The notes under the pieces were generated by a model, which did no database searches, was not told where the DNA came from, and was given only the letters and a program-made list of their open reading frames with translations. Positions 26,658 to 37,082 of a stretch of DNA of 40,136 bases are shown piece after piece. The DNA lies in assembly GCA_003223215.1 (NCBI GenBank), contig QHYH01000128.1, positions 1 to 40,136 of the forward strand, read 5' to 3'. Origin of the DNA: Acidobacteriota bacterium. Its GTDB lineage: Bacteria > Acidobacteriota > Terriglobia > Acidiferrales > UBA7541. How positions within the stretch are numbered: position 1 is the stretch's first letter; each line of letters opens with the position of its first letter. A program made the position numbers and the translations under genes.

Positions 26658-29600
26658 ATGAGACGCGCATTTTCTCTCGGCGTGTTGCTGTTAGGTGCTA
26701 TGGTTGTGTTCGTCGGGCAAAGCGCCTATGCCCAGTTCGCTGACCGGGCGGTGATCACGGGAATCGTGACGGATTCCAGCGGGTCGGCCATTCCCGATGC
26801 CAAAGTCACGATTATTGACGAGAACACTGGCGCAAAGATCGTCGTGGGCACGACCACCGCCGGCAACTACAGCACCCCGCCGCTCATTTTAGGCATCTAC
26901 ACAGTCCAAGTGGAGAAGGACGGCTTTAAGACCTCCACCACCAAGGGAATTATTGTCACCGGCGGGCAAACGTACCGGCAGGATGTGAAGCTGGAGGTGG
27001 GCGCGGTGACCCAGAGCGTCACTGTTGAGGGCGGCGCCTTGCAGATCAACACGGACAACGCGACCGTCTCACATACGATCGGCGAGACGTATTACCGCGA
27101 CCTTCCCGCCGCGATGGGTGCTGACATCCGGCTGGCCGAATCGCTCTTGCAGCTCCAGCCCGGCTTTGTGCCCATGCAGCCCAACGGAGACGCCATCTTC
27201 CGCGGCAGTCAATTTACATCCCGAATCAATGGCGGCCAGACACTGGCAACGGAGAATTGGTTCGACGGTGCGGCTTTCGGCTACGCGGAAGGCCACCAAG
27301 GAACACAGGAGAGCTCGGTCCCCTTTACCTCGGTGCAGGAAATGACAGTGGTGGAGAACACCTTCTCGGCACAGTACGGCCACACCAGCGGCGGCTTCAT
27401 CACCTACACCACGAAGTCCGGTACCGACAAATTCCACGGCAACCTGTACAATTTTTACAGCAGTGATTCACTGGACGCAGGAAACTTCTTCTTTGCTGGC
27501 TTGGTGAAGAACAAGAAGCTCCCTCTCACTCAGGATAACTGGGGGGCCGCCGTAGGGGGCCCTGTTCCGAAGATTACCAAGTTGGCGAAGACGTTCTGGT
27601 TCTTCAATGTTGACGGGCTGGACTATCACAGCACGGTCAACACCGGCTTTGTAAACACGCTTCCGACTCCGCTGCAAAGGCAAGGGAACTTCAGCGAGTT
27701 TCTGGGTAGCCAAGTGATGCAGACGTGTCCCACTGGCACAGCTAATGCAGGGAAAACGTACGGGTTGACCGATCTTCTGGGCAATCCTATGCTTCAAGGC
27801 CAGATATATAATCCGGCTCCCACTTCCTTCGTTCCTGTCGCCGCACACACTGTCACTGATCCCTGCACAAACAATACCGTTAATGTACCAGCTGGCTTTG
27901 CGCGGCAGCCCTATGGGGGAAACATCATTCCGGCAACTGATCCGCTGCTGAGTTCGCTCGGAGCGTTCATGGCTCCCCTGATCCCCAATCCGGATCGGAA
28001 TACTCTGGCCGTGAACGGTTTTGGCGGGACTTCTGACGACAACAACAAGATCCATGTGAGGACGTGGCTCTTCCGAATCGATCATACGTTCAATAGCAAA
28101 TTCTCGATCAGCAACACCTACTATCAAAACAACCGCCCACGTGTTGCCCACTGCGGCGGACCGCAGGGCTGCAACACGGTTCATGACGGAGAAACCGACT
28201 CCGCGGCGAACGACACCTACATTGGCCAGGGCTTCTTCCAGCGCATCACCAACCATTTCGAGCACTTGCAGATGAACTGGATCATCAGCCCCAACCTCTT
28301 TAATCACACCACGCTGGCATACGACCGCTGGCATATGCAGGGGAACCAATTGGCGGGAGGCGTCGGGTGGAATCAGAAGCTGGGACTTGGGTTGCCCAAC
28401 CAGCCCGTATTTGACAAAGCGGGCTTTCCCTCGATCAACTTCAGCGGGCCTCAGGGCTACACCGCTTATGGCACGCCATGGGCGAGCGGCGGGAGCGACA
28501 TCAACAACCGCTACCAGTTCTTGGATGATGTTAGCTGGACTACTGGCAAACACACTTTGAAAGCCGGGATCGAATACCGCTACATGACCTTCCCGCAGAC
28601 CGGATGGGCTGTCAACACTGGCGGGAGCTTCAATTTCAGCTCCAATGAAACTGCGCAATACGACTTGACGGGGGCCATCAGACCCGACGTGACCGGGAAC
28701 GGGTTTGCTTCCCTCTTACTGGGGCAAGTGAATAACGCCGGTTTCTCGGCGCCATTCAATTATATGCCCAAGATGAAATATAGCGCCCCTTGGATCAACG
28801 ACGACTTCAAGGTGACACCCAAGCTCACTCTGAGTTTCGGGTTGCGGTTTGACTGGCAGTCCGGACTCTATGAGCAGCACGGAAGGTTCTCCACTTTCGA
28901 TCCCGCAGCGCAAAACCCTGTGGGCCATCTCGGAGCGACCATATTTCACAGCTCCAAAGCCAATGGCAACGGCAACTGGAACGTCGGTCCGCGCTTCGGG
29001 TTTGCCTACAATCTGAAAGAGAAGACTGTTATCCGTGGCGGCTACGGGATCTATTACGCTGGTGCACAGGCCGACTCCTGGGATCCTTACCCCGTTGATG
29101 GTTATCAGACTAACCCTACTGCACCCAACCTCACGAACGGGTTATTGCCAGCCTTCTACTTCCAAGGAACTGGTAATTGTCCAACTCAGGAGACAACCAA
29201 CAGTGTTGGCACAGTTTCCTGTGGCTGGCCGGCCGGCTCAATCGTGCTTCCACCCCAATTGCGAGCCGACGTGGCAAACGGCGGCAATCCCGTCGGGGTT
29301 GCTTCCAATACCTACACCATGCCGCGCTATCAGAACTGGTCAGTCTCGTTCCAGCGCCAGTTGACCGCCAACATGGCCATCGATATTGCCTATGTGGGGA
29401 ATCATGGAACGCGATTAATCGACGGCCGCAGCTCTGCGGGCGTTTATGACAATATGAACCCCGGAAGCGTGCTGGCCTTGGGAACAGCTCTTACGGCGGG
29501 CCAATTCGTTAACGGCGTCCCCAACGCTGCGGCGATCGCGGCGGGATACTCGACACCGCCTTACGCCACGTTTACTGGAGATTTGGCGCAAGCTTTGCGG

Positions 29601-30398
29601 ATGTGGCCGCAATATCAGCAGATCAACTGGAGATATTTCCCCAACGGCAAGAGCCACTACAACGCGCTCCAAGCCAGTTTTGACCGGAGAATGAGCCAAG
29701 GGCTGCAATTTAGGGTCGCCTACACTTATTCCCGGCTGATGAACAACGGCTCTGAGACTGGATTAGGGTCGGGCGGTCCTCCCGTACAGAATCCGAGCGA
29801 CATGAGCAATCTCTATACGGTCAGCTCGGACGATGTGCCGCACATCTTTACATTTGGCTGGGTCTACCAATTACCTTTCGGAAAGGGCAAATGGGTCGGA
29901 GGGAACGCGAACGGTGCTTTGGACAAAGTCATCGGCAACTGGCAGATCTCGGCCATTCAGACCTACCAATCGGGAAGACCGCTATCGATTACGATGGCGA
30001 ACAATAACCTCGGCGGGTACCTCTTTAACTATGCCGAGTATCCCAACAAAGTCAGCGGCGCCAACCCTCTGACGGGAAGCTTCAGCGACCCGAACAAGGA
30101 CACTTATCTGAATGCAGCGGCATGGGCCGACCCGGGACAGTTTGCCTTCGGCAATGCGCCGCGACAGGATGAGAACGTCCGCTGGTTTGGATATCACAAC
30201 GAAGATTTCTCGATCTACAAGGACACGTACTTCACTGAGGGCAGGTATGTTCGATTCCAAGCTGACGCCGGCAACGTCCTGAATCGCGTCTTCTTCTGCC
30301 CTCCCGGCACGGGCCTGGGTAATGGCAACTTCGGGAAAACCGGGAGCCAATGCAACATCCCGAGGCGCGTCCAACTGGCATTGCAAATCTTCTTCTAG
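26658..30398 (+). CDS. TonB-dependent receptor 3, Oar-like with carboxypeptidase-regulatory-like N-terminus
   Basis: The 1246-residue outer-membrane receptor has the signal peptide MRRAFSLGVLLLGAMVVFVG..AYAQ and a carboxypeptidase-regulatory-like domain (AVITGIVTDSSGSAIPDAKVTI, then YSTPPLILGIYTVQVEKDGF). The plug contains a VPFTSVQEMTVVENTFSAQYG element and TTKSGTDKFHGNLYNF, and the large barrel ends in ALQIFF. I chose ATG 26658 because MRRAF is a normal signal start with a G-rich stretch upstream; ATG 26640 would add six residues. It differs clearly from the other two receptors in length and plug sequence, so it is not a recent duplicate. It converges on CRTAC1 protein 2, and a hairpin lies between them. 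Confidence 0.92.
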   Translation: MRRAFSLGVLLLGAMVVFVGQSAYAQFADRAVITGIVTDSSGSAIPDAKVTIIDENTGAKIVVGTTTAGNYSTPPLILGIYTVQVEKDGFKTSTTKGIIVTGGQTYRQDVKLEVGAVTQSVTVEGGALQINTDNATVSHTIGETYYRDLPAAMGADIRLAESLLQLQPGFVPMQPNGDAIFRGSQFTSRINGGQTLATENWFDGAAFGYAEGHQGTQESSVPFTSVQEMTVVENTFSAQYGHTSGGFITYTTKSGTDKFHGNLYNFYSSDSLDAGNFFFAGLVKNKKLPLTQDNWGAAVGGPVPKITKLAKTFWFFNVDGLDYHSTVNTGFVNTLPTPLQRQGNFSEFLGSQVMQTCPTGTANAGKTYGLTDLLGNPMLQGQIYNPAPTSFVPVAAHTVTDPCTNNTVNVPAGFARQPYGGNIIPATDPLLSSLGAFMAPLIPNPDRNTLAVNGFGGTSDDNNKIHVRTWLFRIDHTFNSKFSISNTYYQNNRPRVAHCGGPQGCNTVHDGETDSAANDTYIGQGFFQRITNHFEHLQMNWIISPNLFNHTTLAYDRWHMQGNQLAGGVGWNQKLGLGLPNQPVFDKAGFPSINFSGPQGYTAYGTPWASGGSDINNRYQFLDDVSWTTGKHTLKAGIEYRYMTFPQTGWAVNTGGSFNFSSNETAQYDLTGAIRPDVTGNGFASLLLGQVNNAGFSAPFNYMPKMKYSAPWINDDFKVTPKLTLSFGLRFDWQSGLYEQHGRFSTFDPAAQNPVGHLGATIFHSSKANGNGNWNVGPRFGFAYNLKEKTVIRGGYGIYYAGAQADSWDPYPVDGYQTNPTAPNLTNGLLPAFYFQGTGNCPTQETTNSVGTVSCGWPAGSIVLPPQLRADVANGGNPVGVASNTYTMPRYQNWSVSFQRQLTANMAIDIAYVGNHGTRLIDGRSSAGVYDNMNPGSVLALGTALTAGQFVNGVPNAAAIAAGYSTPPYATFTGDLAQALRMWPQYQQINWRYFPNGKSHYNALQASFDRRMSQGLQFRVAYTYSRLMNNGSETGLGSGGPPVQNPSDMSNLYTVSSDDVPHIFTFGWVYQLPFGKGKWVGGNANGALDKVIGNWQISAIQTYQSGRPLSITMANNNLGGYLFNYAEYPNKVSGANPLTGSFSDPNKDTYLNAAAWADPGQFAFGNAPRQDENVRWFGYHNEDFSIYKDTYFTEGRYVRFQADAGNVLNRVFFCPPGTGLGNGNFGKTGSQCNIPRRVQLALQIFF

Positions 30399-30426
30399 GC
30401 TCACCCCGGGAAGATACTTTCTGTGG

Positions 30427-30449
30427 ATGGTCCGCCAAGCGCGGACCGT
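30427..30449. terminator. Hairpin between receptor 3 and CRTAC1 protein 2
   Basis: ATGGTCCGC (30427-30435) pairs with GCGGACCGT (30441-30449): a 9-bp stem with one G-T wobble and a 5-nt loop. It sits centrally in the 82-bp gap between two convergent genes and could end transcription from both sides. There is no T-run, so it may act with Rho or simply as a 3'-end stabiliser. Confidence 0.5.
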
Positions 30450-30480
30450 CGACGGATAGGTGGGTCGAATGGCGCTTCGG

Positions 30481-32385
30481 CTACACCTCCTTGGTGAATT
30501 TCTCGCGGCGAACGATGCCGTGACCCTCTTGCACAACCAACAGTTGATCCGGGCCTATGTTTTTGAACGATTCTACCAGACCGAGTGGCCACTGGACTTC
30601 CACTAAGTCCGCTTGCTTGGCATGACCGAGACCAAAATGCAGCCGTAAGTCATTTTGGGAAAGATAGCTCGAGCCGCTCATCACCTCATTCATTTGAGAA
30701 TGCCGGCCGGTAACAACTCGCACACGCGCGCCAATGGCGCTGCGATTGGACTTGGTGCCGATGCATTTGATCTTAAGCCAGTTGTTTTTCGAACCGGAGT
30801 CATTGCGGAGAAGCGAAGGAGGCTCGTTCATGTTTATTATCGCAACGTCGACGTCTCCGTCATTGTCGAAATCGCCGAAGGCAGTACCGCGGCTCGGCCG
30901 CGGTTCTGTTACCGCTGGTCCAGCGCTCGAACTAACATCGACAAAGCGCCCGTTGCCGAGGTTCTTGTATAAGAGCTTTCTCTGCTTGAAGGTTACGTGC
31001 AGCTTCTTGGTGTCCACTTCGGGGAACACGTGGCCGTTCGACATAAAAATATCCGCCCAGCCGTCGTTGTCGAAATCGAAAAGCCCGACTCCCCATCCCA
31101 GATACTTGGTGTTGGCTCCCAATCCCGCCTGAAAGACCGCGTCGTAGAACGTTCCGTCGCCGTTGTTATGGTATAGGTTCGCGGTTTGGTCGGAGTAGTT
31201 GGTCTTGACAATATCGAGCCAGCCGTCGCAGTCGTAGTCGCCCACCCCAACCCCCATTCCTCCTTGTGGCACGCCATTTTCATTCAAGGCGCAGCCAGCC
31301 TCGGAGCCGATTTCCTCGAATGTCCCATCATGATTGTTGCGGTAGAAGCGGCTTGGCACAGAGTCACACGCAACATAGATATCGGGCCAACCGTCGTTGT
31401 CAAAATCCGCTGCGCACACGCCAAGGCCGTAAGAGCCCGCGGGAATCCACTGTTCACTCGCGAAAGTGGGCGTCGCAGGGCCGCGCGGAACCGTAATACC
31501 GGATCGCTCGGAAACATCCTCAAACGTTCCATCGCCGTGATTGTGGTACAAAACGTTTGTTCCACCACTGAGTCCTTGCGGTCCACAGCCGATGAACAGG
31601 CCAAAATACTTGCAGTATTGATTGTCGCCGGGTAGAGGGGCCGCTTGCGGATCGAAATTCACGTAGTTGGCAACAAATAGATCAAGGTAGCCGTCACGGT
31701 CATAGTCCACAAAACAACAGCCGGTATTCCAACGAGTCATGGGGCCCTTTTGCATGAGGCCGGCCTTCTCCGTAACGTCCGTGAAGGTGCCGTCTCCATT
31801 GTTGTGATAGAGGACGATTCCACCCCAATAAGTCACGACCAGATCGTCAAACCCGTCGTTGTCGTAATCTCCGACGCAGCAGCCCTGCCCCCATCCCGAT
31901 CGAATCAGTCCGGCTTTCTCGGTTACATCGGTAAAGGACCCATCACGATTATTGCGAAACAACAAATTCGTCGGCGGATGGTCCGGTGAGATGCCTTCAA
32001 ATCTCATTCCGTTGACCAGGAAAAGATCCAGCCAGCCATCGTTGTCGTAGTCAAATAGAGCGAGGCCACAGCCGATTTCCTCGAGGAGGTAACGCTTGCG
32101 GGTGACACCGCCGAAAACGTTGTTTGCCCGGCTTAACCCGGCTCGCGCAGTGACATCGGTGAAATGAAAACTCGCACCAGGAGGGGGACTGCTGCCAGGT
32201 TTTCGCGTGGCAGGTGACGCGGGCGATCCTTCTAGCGCCAGCATTTCAGCGAGCCCGAGCAACCATCGAGAAGCAGGGACGAGCGAACCCAACCGCCCGA
32301 TTTGGCAAAGAAAGTCGCGCCGCGATACTCCCTTTGGCACTATCAAATTGCGCCTAATTCCGTTCGTCGAGGAGTCATCCGGCAT
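30481..32385 (-). CDS. CRTAC1-family protein 2: FG-GAP propeller with ASPIC/UnbV domain
   Basis: The 634-residue protein starts at ATG 32383-32385, 7 nt after the stop of the TPR gene before it; the longer open frame back to 32592 runs inside that gene. Tat motif GVSRRDFLCQ lies near residue 28. Seven calcium-loop blades are visible (FDYDNDGWLDLFLV, VGDYDNDGFDDLVV, FVDYDRDGYLDLFV, ADFDNDGWPDIYV, GDYDCDGWLDIV, FDFDNDGWADIFM, FGDFDNDGDVDVAI). The C-terminal ASPIC/UnbV domain has NWLKIKCIGTKSNRSAIGARV and LHFGLGHA. The close coupling implies that the TPR and propeller proteins are made in step and may form a complex. The function of the family is not known; surface binding is inferred. Confidence 0.88.
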   Translation of the reverse strand: MPDDSSTNGIRRNLIVPKGVSRRDFLCQIGRLGSLVPASRWLLGLAEMLALEGSPASPATRKPGSSPPPGASFHFTDVTARAGLSRANNVFGGVTRKRYLLEEIGCGLALFDYDNDGWLDLFLVNGMRFEGISPDHPPTNLLFRNNRDGSFTDVTEKAGLIRSGWGQGCCVGDYDNDGFDDLVVTYWGGIVLYHNNGDGTFTDVTEKAGLMQKGPMTRWNTGCCFVDYDRDGYLDLFVANYVNFDPQAAPLPGDNQYCKYFGLFIGCGPQGLSGGTNVLYHNHGDGTFEDVSERSGITVPRGPATPTFASEQWIPAGSYGLGVCAADFDNDGWPDIYVACDSVPSRFYRNNHDGTFEEIGSEAGCALNENGVPQGGMGVGVGDYDCDGWLDIVKTNYSDQTANLYHNNGDGTFYDAVFQAGLGANTKYLGWGVGLFDFDNDGWADIFMSNGHVFPEVDTKKLHVTFKQRKLLYKNLGNGRFVDVSSSAGPAVTEPRPSRGTAFGDFDNDGDVDVAIINMNEPPSLLRNDSGSKNNWLKIKCIGTKSNRSAIGARVRVVTGRHSQMNEVMSGSSYLSQNDLRLHFGLGHAKQADLVEVQWPLGLVESFKNIGPDQLLVVQEGHGIVRREKFTKEV

Positions 32386-32392
32386 GTTTTCA

Positions 32393-33994
32393 TCATTCCG
32401 GCAGCAGCAATCGGAGTCGCACGTCGCTCTGCGAACTGCGCTCCGCTTCCAGTTTGCGGGATTCTCGAAGCTCGTTCTCCGACTCGTTGATTTTGCCGAG
32501 GCGTCGCAGCAACAAGCCCAGCTGATAATGGGCTTCCACGGACTGCGGATCGAGCGAAACCGCTCGCGTAAGATTCTTCTGGGCTTCCTCATACTGGTGC
32601 TGTCTCAAGAGAATGCCTCCCAGTTTGGTGTAGGAAGGGGCGTGTTCCGGATGGCTTTTGAGCACCTCGCGAAAAACAGCGGCCGCCTGATCCTCCCGGC
32701 CGATGGAATCATACGTAAGAGCCAGGTAATAGGAAGCGGCCACTTGATCGGGTTGCGTTTTGAGGCTTTGTTTGAGCGAGGATTCCGCTTCGCTGTAATT
32801 TCCTTCGAGGTAATAGACCGCGCCAATCGCATAGTTTAGGACGCTATCCTGCGGGTGCTTTCGCAAGAGCCCGGAGAGCAGCGAGGCAGCCTTGGGCAGA
32901 TTGCCTTTGGCGACCTGGGCAGAGGCCAGAACGTAGACGTACGGATCGTGATCAGGTTCGAGGGAGGCGGCCTTCTCGAGTGCAGGCAAAGCGTCCTCGA
33001 GCAGATTCCGCTCGAGACATGCCTTCCCGAACTCGAAGAGGATTTGTGGATTTTCGGGTTCCTGCTGTTTTGCCTTGAGCAAATAGGCAAGAGCCATCTC
33101 GCCATTCCCGAGTCTCTCCGCAATATCGGCAAGCTTCTGGTTACAAATCGCGCAGGCAGGTTCGAAGGTGAGCGCAAGTTCGAAGCTTTGCTCGGCGCGG
33201 CCGAGCAGTCCGAGCGACAGGTAACCCTCTCCGAGCTTCAGGGCCGTAGCCGCGGACGGATGCCGAGCGATATTTGCTTCTTCGTCCTCGAGAACCTCTC
33301 TGGCCTCAGAGTTCATCCCGTAGGCGATCAAGACCTTGGCAAATTCGAGGGATAAGTCATCGGAGGGCGGCGCCGGCAAGTCATGCCAGCTACGAACAAG
33401 AGCCTTCAGCTCTTCCTTTTTTCCAAGCGCACCATAGTCGGTTGCCAGCAGGAGTACGCCGTCATCGGATTCGCATAGTTGGCTAACAATGGGATCGGCT
33501 ATTCGCAAAGACTCCTGGTAGTTGCGAACAGATGCCTCGACCTTGGCCAGCCCAAGACGGGCATTGACATTTCCGGGATCCCGGGTAAGGACTTCCCGGA
33601 AGCTTTTTCTCGCCAAGACCGGCTTGTTCTCCAGCAAGTAAGCGTTTCCCAGGTTTGTCCTTGCCCCTAGCAATTGAGGATTCAGTGCCACGGCTTCGGT
33701 CAGAAAACTCTCGCTTTCCCCGTACTGGCCCTCGCGCAGGCGAATGGTTCCAAGCATCGCTAGCGCCAGGGGTCGTGTGGACGGATTTTTTAGCGCCTGC
33801 CGAGCTTCTGTTTCTGCTTGGTCCATTTGTCCCTGATTTAGCAGGTTTGCAGCCTTTTCGATGTGATTAAGCTGGGCAAGACAGACGTTTGCAAGAATCG
33901 GGAGTGCAAGACAAAATACAGAGAACCAAAGGGCGCGTCCGAGGCGACGAGCAGGATGGCGGAGGAATTCGGCAGTTTCGCTACCGTGGCCCAT
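32393..33994 (-). CDS. Secreted TPR protein coupled to CRTAC1 protein 2
   Basis: The 533-residue protein starts at ATG 33992-33994 and has an N-terminal hydrophobic helix (LGRALWFSVFCLALPILANVCLAQ, cleavage near LAQ). No strong ribosome site is seen; the frame is open to 34162, but the added residues are not signal-like and cross an operator. About a dozen TPR units follow (for example PQLLGARTNLGNAYLLENKPVLARKSF). The acidic linker before the stop ends in LRLLLPE. The stop is 7 nt ahead of CRTAC1 protein 2, a tight pair like TPR-CRTAC1 at 15.9-19.2 kb. It is divergent from CRTAC1 protein 3. An AACGTTTACT operator lies 33 bp upstream of the start. Confidence 0.85.
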   Translation of the reverse strand: MGHGSETAEFLRHPARRLGRALWFSVFCLALPILANVCLAQLNHIEKAANLLNQGQMDQAETEARQALKNPSTRPLALAMLGTIRLREGQYGESESFLTEAVALNPQLLGARTNLGNAYLLENKPVLARKSFREVLTRDPGNVNARLGLAKVEASVRNYQESLRIADPIVSQLCESDDGVLLLATDYGALGKKEELKALVRSWHDLPAPPSDDLSLEFAKVLIAYGMNSEAREVLEDEEANIARHPSAATALKLGEGYLSLGLLGRAEQSFELALTFEPACAICNQKLADIAERLGNGEMALAYLLKAKQQEPENPQILFEFGKACLERNLLEDALPALEKAASLEPDHDPYVYVLASAQVAKGNLPKAASLLSGLLRKHPQDSVLNYAIGAVYYLEGNYSEAESSLKQSLKTQPDQVAASYYLALTYDSIGREDQAAAVFREVLKSHPEHAPSYTKLGGILLRQHQYEEAQKNLTRAVSLDPQSVEAHYQLGLLLRRLGKINESENELRESRKLEAERSSQSDVRLRLLLPE

Positions 33995-34026
33995 GTTCGT
34001 ACATGCTAGCAAGGCCCGCAGAATCG

Positions 34027-34040
34027 TGGCAACGTTTACT
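34027..34040. promoter_or_regulatory. LacI-like operator before the TPR-CRTAC1 pair 2 (divergent with CRTAC1 protein 3)
   Basis: TGGCAACGTTTACT matches TGNAANCGNTTNCA at 8 of 10 fixed positions and contains AACGTTTACT, identical to the sites before receptor 3 and GH51. It lies in the 157-bp gap between divergent starts (33994 and 34152), so it could control both directions. Confidence 0.5.
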
Positions 34041-34151
34041 CTAAAAGCAGAAAGGATGGCACGTGCAAAGTGCAGTGGGAAAATCCTTTTGTCGAACAGA
34101 CAGGTCGTACTCCGCTGAAGGCCTTTTCTGCTGATCGGGGAGTCCGATAGC

Positions 34152-35891
34152 TTGGTCATCAAGAAAACAGGACCGCATATTGGCTCGCGCCGCAGCTTTT
34201 TGAAGCGTCTGCTCGCCGGCCTCGCCGGCAGCGAGCTCGCGCCCTCTACTTTGCCATGCTGCTTCGCAATGCCTCAGAGCACCAGCAAATTTCCCTTTGA
34301 GCTTGTTCCGCCGGCGGTCAGCGGGATTACCTGGGTGCACCGCAACGGGCGCTCACCGGAAATGTACCTGCCCGAAACCGTGGGTGCCGGGTGTGCGTTC
34401 ATCGATTATGACAACGACGGCTGGATGGACATTTACCTGGTCAACAGCGGGAAGTGTGATTTTCTTGACCCAAATCCCGCGCTGCGCAACGCGCTTTACA
34501 AGAACAACCGGGACGGAACCTTCACAGACGTCACCGCAAAGGCCGGCGTCGCGGGCGGTGGGTACGGGATGGGTGCGGCCGTTGGAGATTACAATGGCGA
34601 CGGCTGGCCCGATCTCCTGGTGACGCAATACAACGGCCTGATTCTCTACCGTAACAACGGTGACGGCACGTTTAGCGACGTCACCGGGAAAGCCGGATTG
34701 CCTACGGAGGGCTGGGCTTCGAGCGCCGTGTGGTTTGACTACGATAACGACGGGAAGCTCGACCTTTTTGTCTGCCGGTTTGTGGACTTCAATAAATCCA
34801 AGAACAAGTTCTGCGGCGACCGTGAAACCGGCCAGCGCTACTATTGCATCCCGCGCGTTTACGATCCAACGCCGAGCTGGCTATTTCACAACAACGGCGA
34901 CGGTACCTTTACAGACGTCAGCCGCGGATCGGGCATCGCCAAGTCCTTGGGCAAGGCTTGGGGCGTTGTCGCCTGCGACATCAATAACGATGGCGGGATG
35001 GATTTGTTCGTGGCCAATGATACGGTGGCGAACTTCTTGTTCGTCAACCGTGGCAACGGGAAGTTTGAAGAGGTGGGTCTCGGGGCCAACGTTGGTTATA
35101 GCGCCGAGGGGCGCGCGCGATCTGGGATGGGAGTGGATTCTGCTGATTACGACCAGGACGGCTGGATGGATTTGTTCGTTACCAACGTGGATCAGGAGAT
35201 GTACTCGCTCTATCACAACAATCGTGACGAAACCTTCGATGACATGGCCGTTCGGTATGGCATCGGCAAGGTCACGCGGCTGATGAGCGGGTGGGGAGTG
35301 AAATTCTTCGATTATGACAATGACGGCACGCTTGATCTGTTCCTGGCCAACGGTCATCCGGACGACAAAATCGAAGAGCATACGAGCGGAGTGAAATACC
35401 GCGAGCCATTGTTGCTCTTTCACGGCACGGGCCGGAGCTTCGAAAACGTGACTGCCGACAGCGGCCCGCTCTTCTCAAGGCCCTATGCGGCGCGCGGCAT
35501 GGCGATTGGGGATTTCAACAACGACGGCGCCCTCGATGTTCTCATCGCCATTAACGACGGAGCGCCGTTGCTGCTCAAGAATCAGACAGGCCACCTCAAT
35601 CATTGGCTTGGCGCGAGGTTGGTGGCGAAGCGAGCCAATCCCGACGCCGTTGGTGCACTGGTTAGCTGGCAGGCGGGGGACTTGAAGCGGTCCCTGTTCA
35701 AAGCGGGAGGAGGAAGTTACCTGGCGTCGCACGACCCCCGCATAGTCATGGGCATAGGCAAGCGCAACCGGATGGACTGGGTCGAGGTGAGGTGGCCGCA
35801 GCCGAGCGGGCGCGTGGAACGCTTCAGCAACCTCCCCGTGGACCGCTACATCGATCTCGTCGAGGGCCAAGGCGAAGTGCGAAAACCCTGA
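34152..35891 (+). CDS. CRTAC1-family protein 3: FG-GAP propeller with ASPIC/UnbV domain
   Basis: The 579-residue protein starts with TTG 34152, 9 nt after GGGGAG. The Tat motif [16 protein letters not shown] follows at residues 12-27. Seven calcium-loop blades are visible, among them [54 protein letters not shown] and [14 protein letters not shown]. The C-terminal ASPIC/UnbV-type region has [24 protein letters not shown] and [12 protein letters not shown]. It is less like the other two CRTAC1 proteins than they are like each other, and it is transcribed away from the TPR-CRTAC1 pair. It lies 118 bp before the repressor gene on the same strand, so it may share a message with it. Its biochemical function is unknown. 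Confidence 0.87.
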   Translation: MVIKKTGPHIGSRRSFLKRLLAGLAGSELAPSTLPCCFAMPQSTSKFPFELVPPAVSGITWVHRNGRSPEMYLPETVGAGCAFIDYDNDGWMDIYLVNSGKCDFLDPNPALRNALYKNNRDGTFTDVTAKAGVAGGGYGMGAAVGDYNGDGWPDLLVTQYNGLILYRNNGDGTFSDVTGKAGLPTEGWASSAVWFDYDNDGKLDLFVCRFVDFNKSKNKFCGDRETGQRYYCIPRVYDPTPSWLFHNNGDGTFTDVSRGSGIAKSLGKAWGVVACDINNDGGMDLFVANDTVANFLFVNRGNGKFEEVGLGANVGYSAEGRARSGMGVDSADYDQDGWMDLFVTNVDQEMYSLYHNNRDETFDDMAVRYGIGKVTRLMSGWGVKFFDYDNDGTLDLFLANGHPDDKIEEHTSGVKYREPLLLFHGTGRSFENVTADSGPLFSRPYAARGMAIGDFNNDGALDVLIAINDGAPLLLKNQTGHLNHWLGARLVAKRANPDAVGALVSWQAGDLKRSLFKAGGGSYLASHDPRIVMGIGKRNRMDWVEVRWPQPSGRVERFSNLPVDRYIDLVEGQGEVRKP

Positions 35892-35907
35892 CCAGGGAAC
35901 GACAGAT

Positions 35908-35921
35908 TGTAACCGCTTTGG
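35908..35921. promoter_or_regulatory. Weak LacI-like site before the repressor gene
   Basis: TGTAACCGCTTTGG matches TGNAANCGNTTNCA at 8 of 10 fixed positions. It lies in the short gap before the repressor gene, where self-regulation is common. Roughly 15 such 8-of-10 matches are expected by chance in 40 kb, so only the location supports it. Confidence 0.3.
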
Positions 35922-36009
35922 GCTGCGGGAACCTGTGAGAAAGGAGGTGGCACCTAGTCGGGGCCGGCCAAACCGTGTTAGATTGCTCGCTCTGCGGGTA
36001 TGCAAATCC

Positions 36010-37082
36010 GTGAGGGCAAAAGAGCAAGCCTTGAATATTCATGAAGTTGCCAGACGCGCGCGGGTGTCTACGGCGACGGTGTCCCGCGCAATCAACTGTA
36101 TCCCCACGGTTAATCCCAAGCTTTCACAACGAGTTTGGAAAGTCATTAAAGAACTGGGCTACTACCCCAATACGCAGGCGCGCGCCTTGGTCTCGGGCCG
36201 CAGCAGAATATTCGGGCTGATTGTCTCCGAACTGACCAATCCATTCTTTCCGGAAATCGTGCAGGTCTTCGAGACCATCGCCGTTCGACACCATTACGAG
36301 ATTCTGCTGACCTCGACGATGAACGATCCGGAGCAGATGGAGAGTTCCGTCCGCCGGATGATTGAACGCCAGGTCGAAGGCGTGGCGGTCATGACCTTCG
36401 GTATGGAAGAAGCCCTGCTGGAAAACTTGAAATTACGCCAGGTTCCGCTGGTTTTCGTTGATGTTGGACCCCGCCGCCCGCGGGTGAGCAACCTGCGCAT
36501 CGACTACCTGGCCGGCATTCGACAGGCCGTGCAGCATGTCGCAGCGCTGAGGCATGAGCGAATCGCTTTCATCACCGGGCCTCATACTCTCAAGTCCGCC
36601 CTGGCCAGGAAGCAGGCCTTTCTAAAGGCAATGCACGAGATTGGGCGAGAGCCGGATATGAATTTAGTCGTGGAAGGGAACCACACGATGGAAGGCGGCC
36701 GACTCGCATGCGGCCACTTGCTGGCCCTAGCCAAAGAGCCCACAGCCATTCTCTGCTCCAATGACATGACGGCCATCGGGGTCATGAGGAAGTGTTACGA
36801 AGACGGAATATCCATACCCAGGGACCTTTCCGTGGTCGGCTTTGACGACATCCGCTTGGCACAGTTTATGCTCCCGCCACTTACGACCGTGCAAATGTCT
36901 CAAGCGGAGTTAGCAAGACTTGCTTTCGATGCGCTGCTTGCCGAAGTGGAACGCGAGGAGCCCCTTCCGGAAGGCTCTGAATATGTGCTCAAGACAGCAT
37001 TGATCGAGCGCGAATCGACAGCCATTTGCCGCGAAAGCGCTACCTTAAAAACGAATCATCCGGCACCAATACGAACGGTTGG

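Noticed and set aside
27468-28658. 396-residue minus-strand frame opposite receptor 3
   Set aside because: It lies fully inside the receptor gene, has no ribosome site or known motif, and its length follows from the biased third codon positions of the real gene.
31549-31562. AAAACGTTTGTT-like palindrome inside CRTAC1 protein 2
   Set aside because: It lies within coding sequence far from any start and encodes ordinary residues; 8-of-10 operator matches are expected many times by chance.
35940-35948. Perfect Shine-Dalgarno AAAGGAGGT before the repressor
   Set aside because: No ATG, GTG or TTG follows at 5-12 nt in any useful frame, so I did not use it to place a start; it may be chance.
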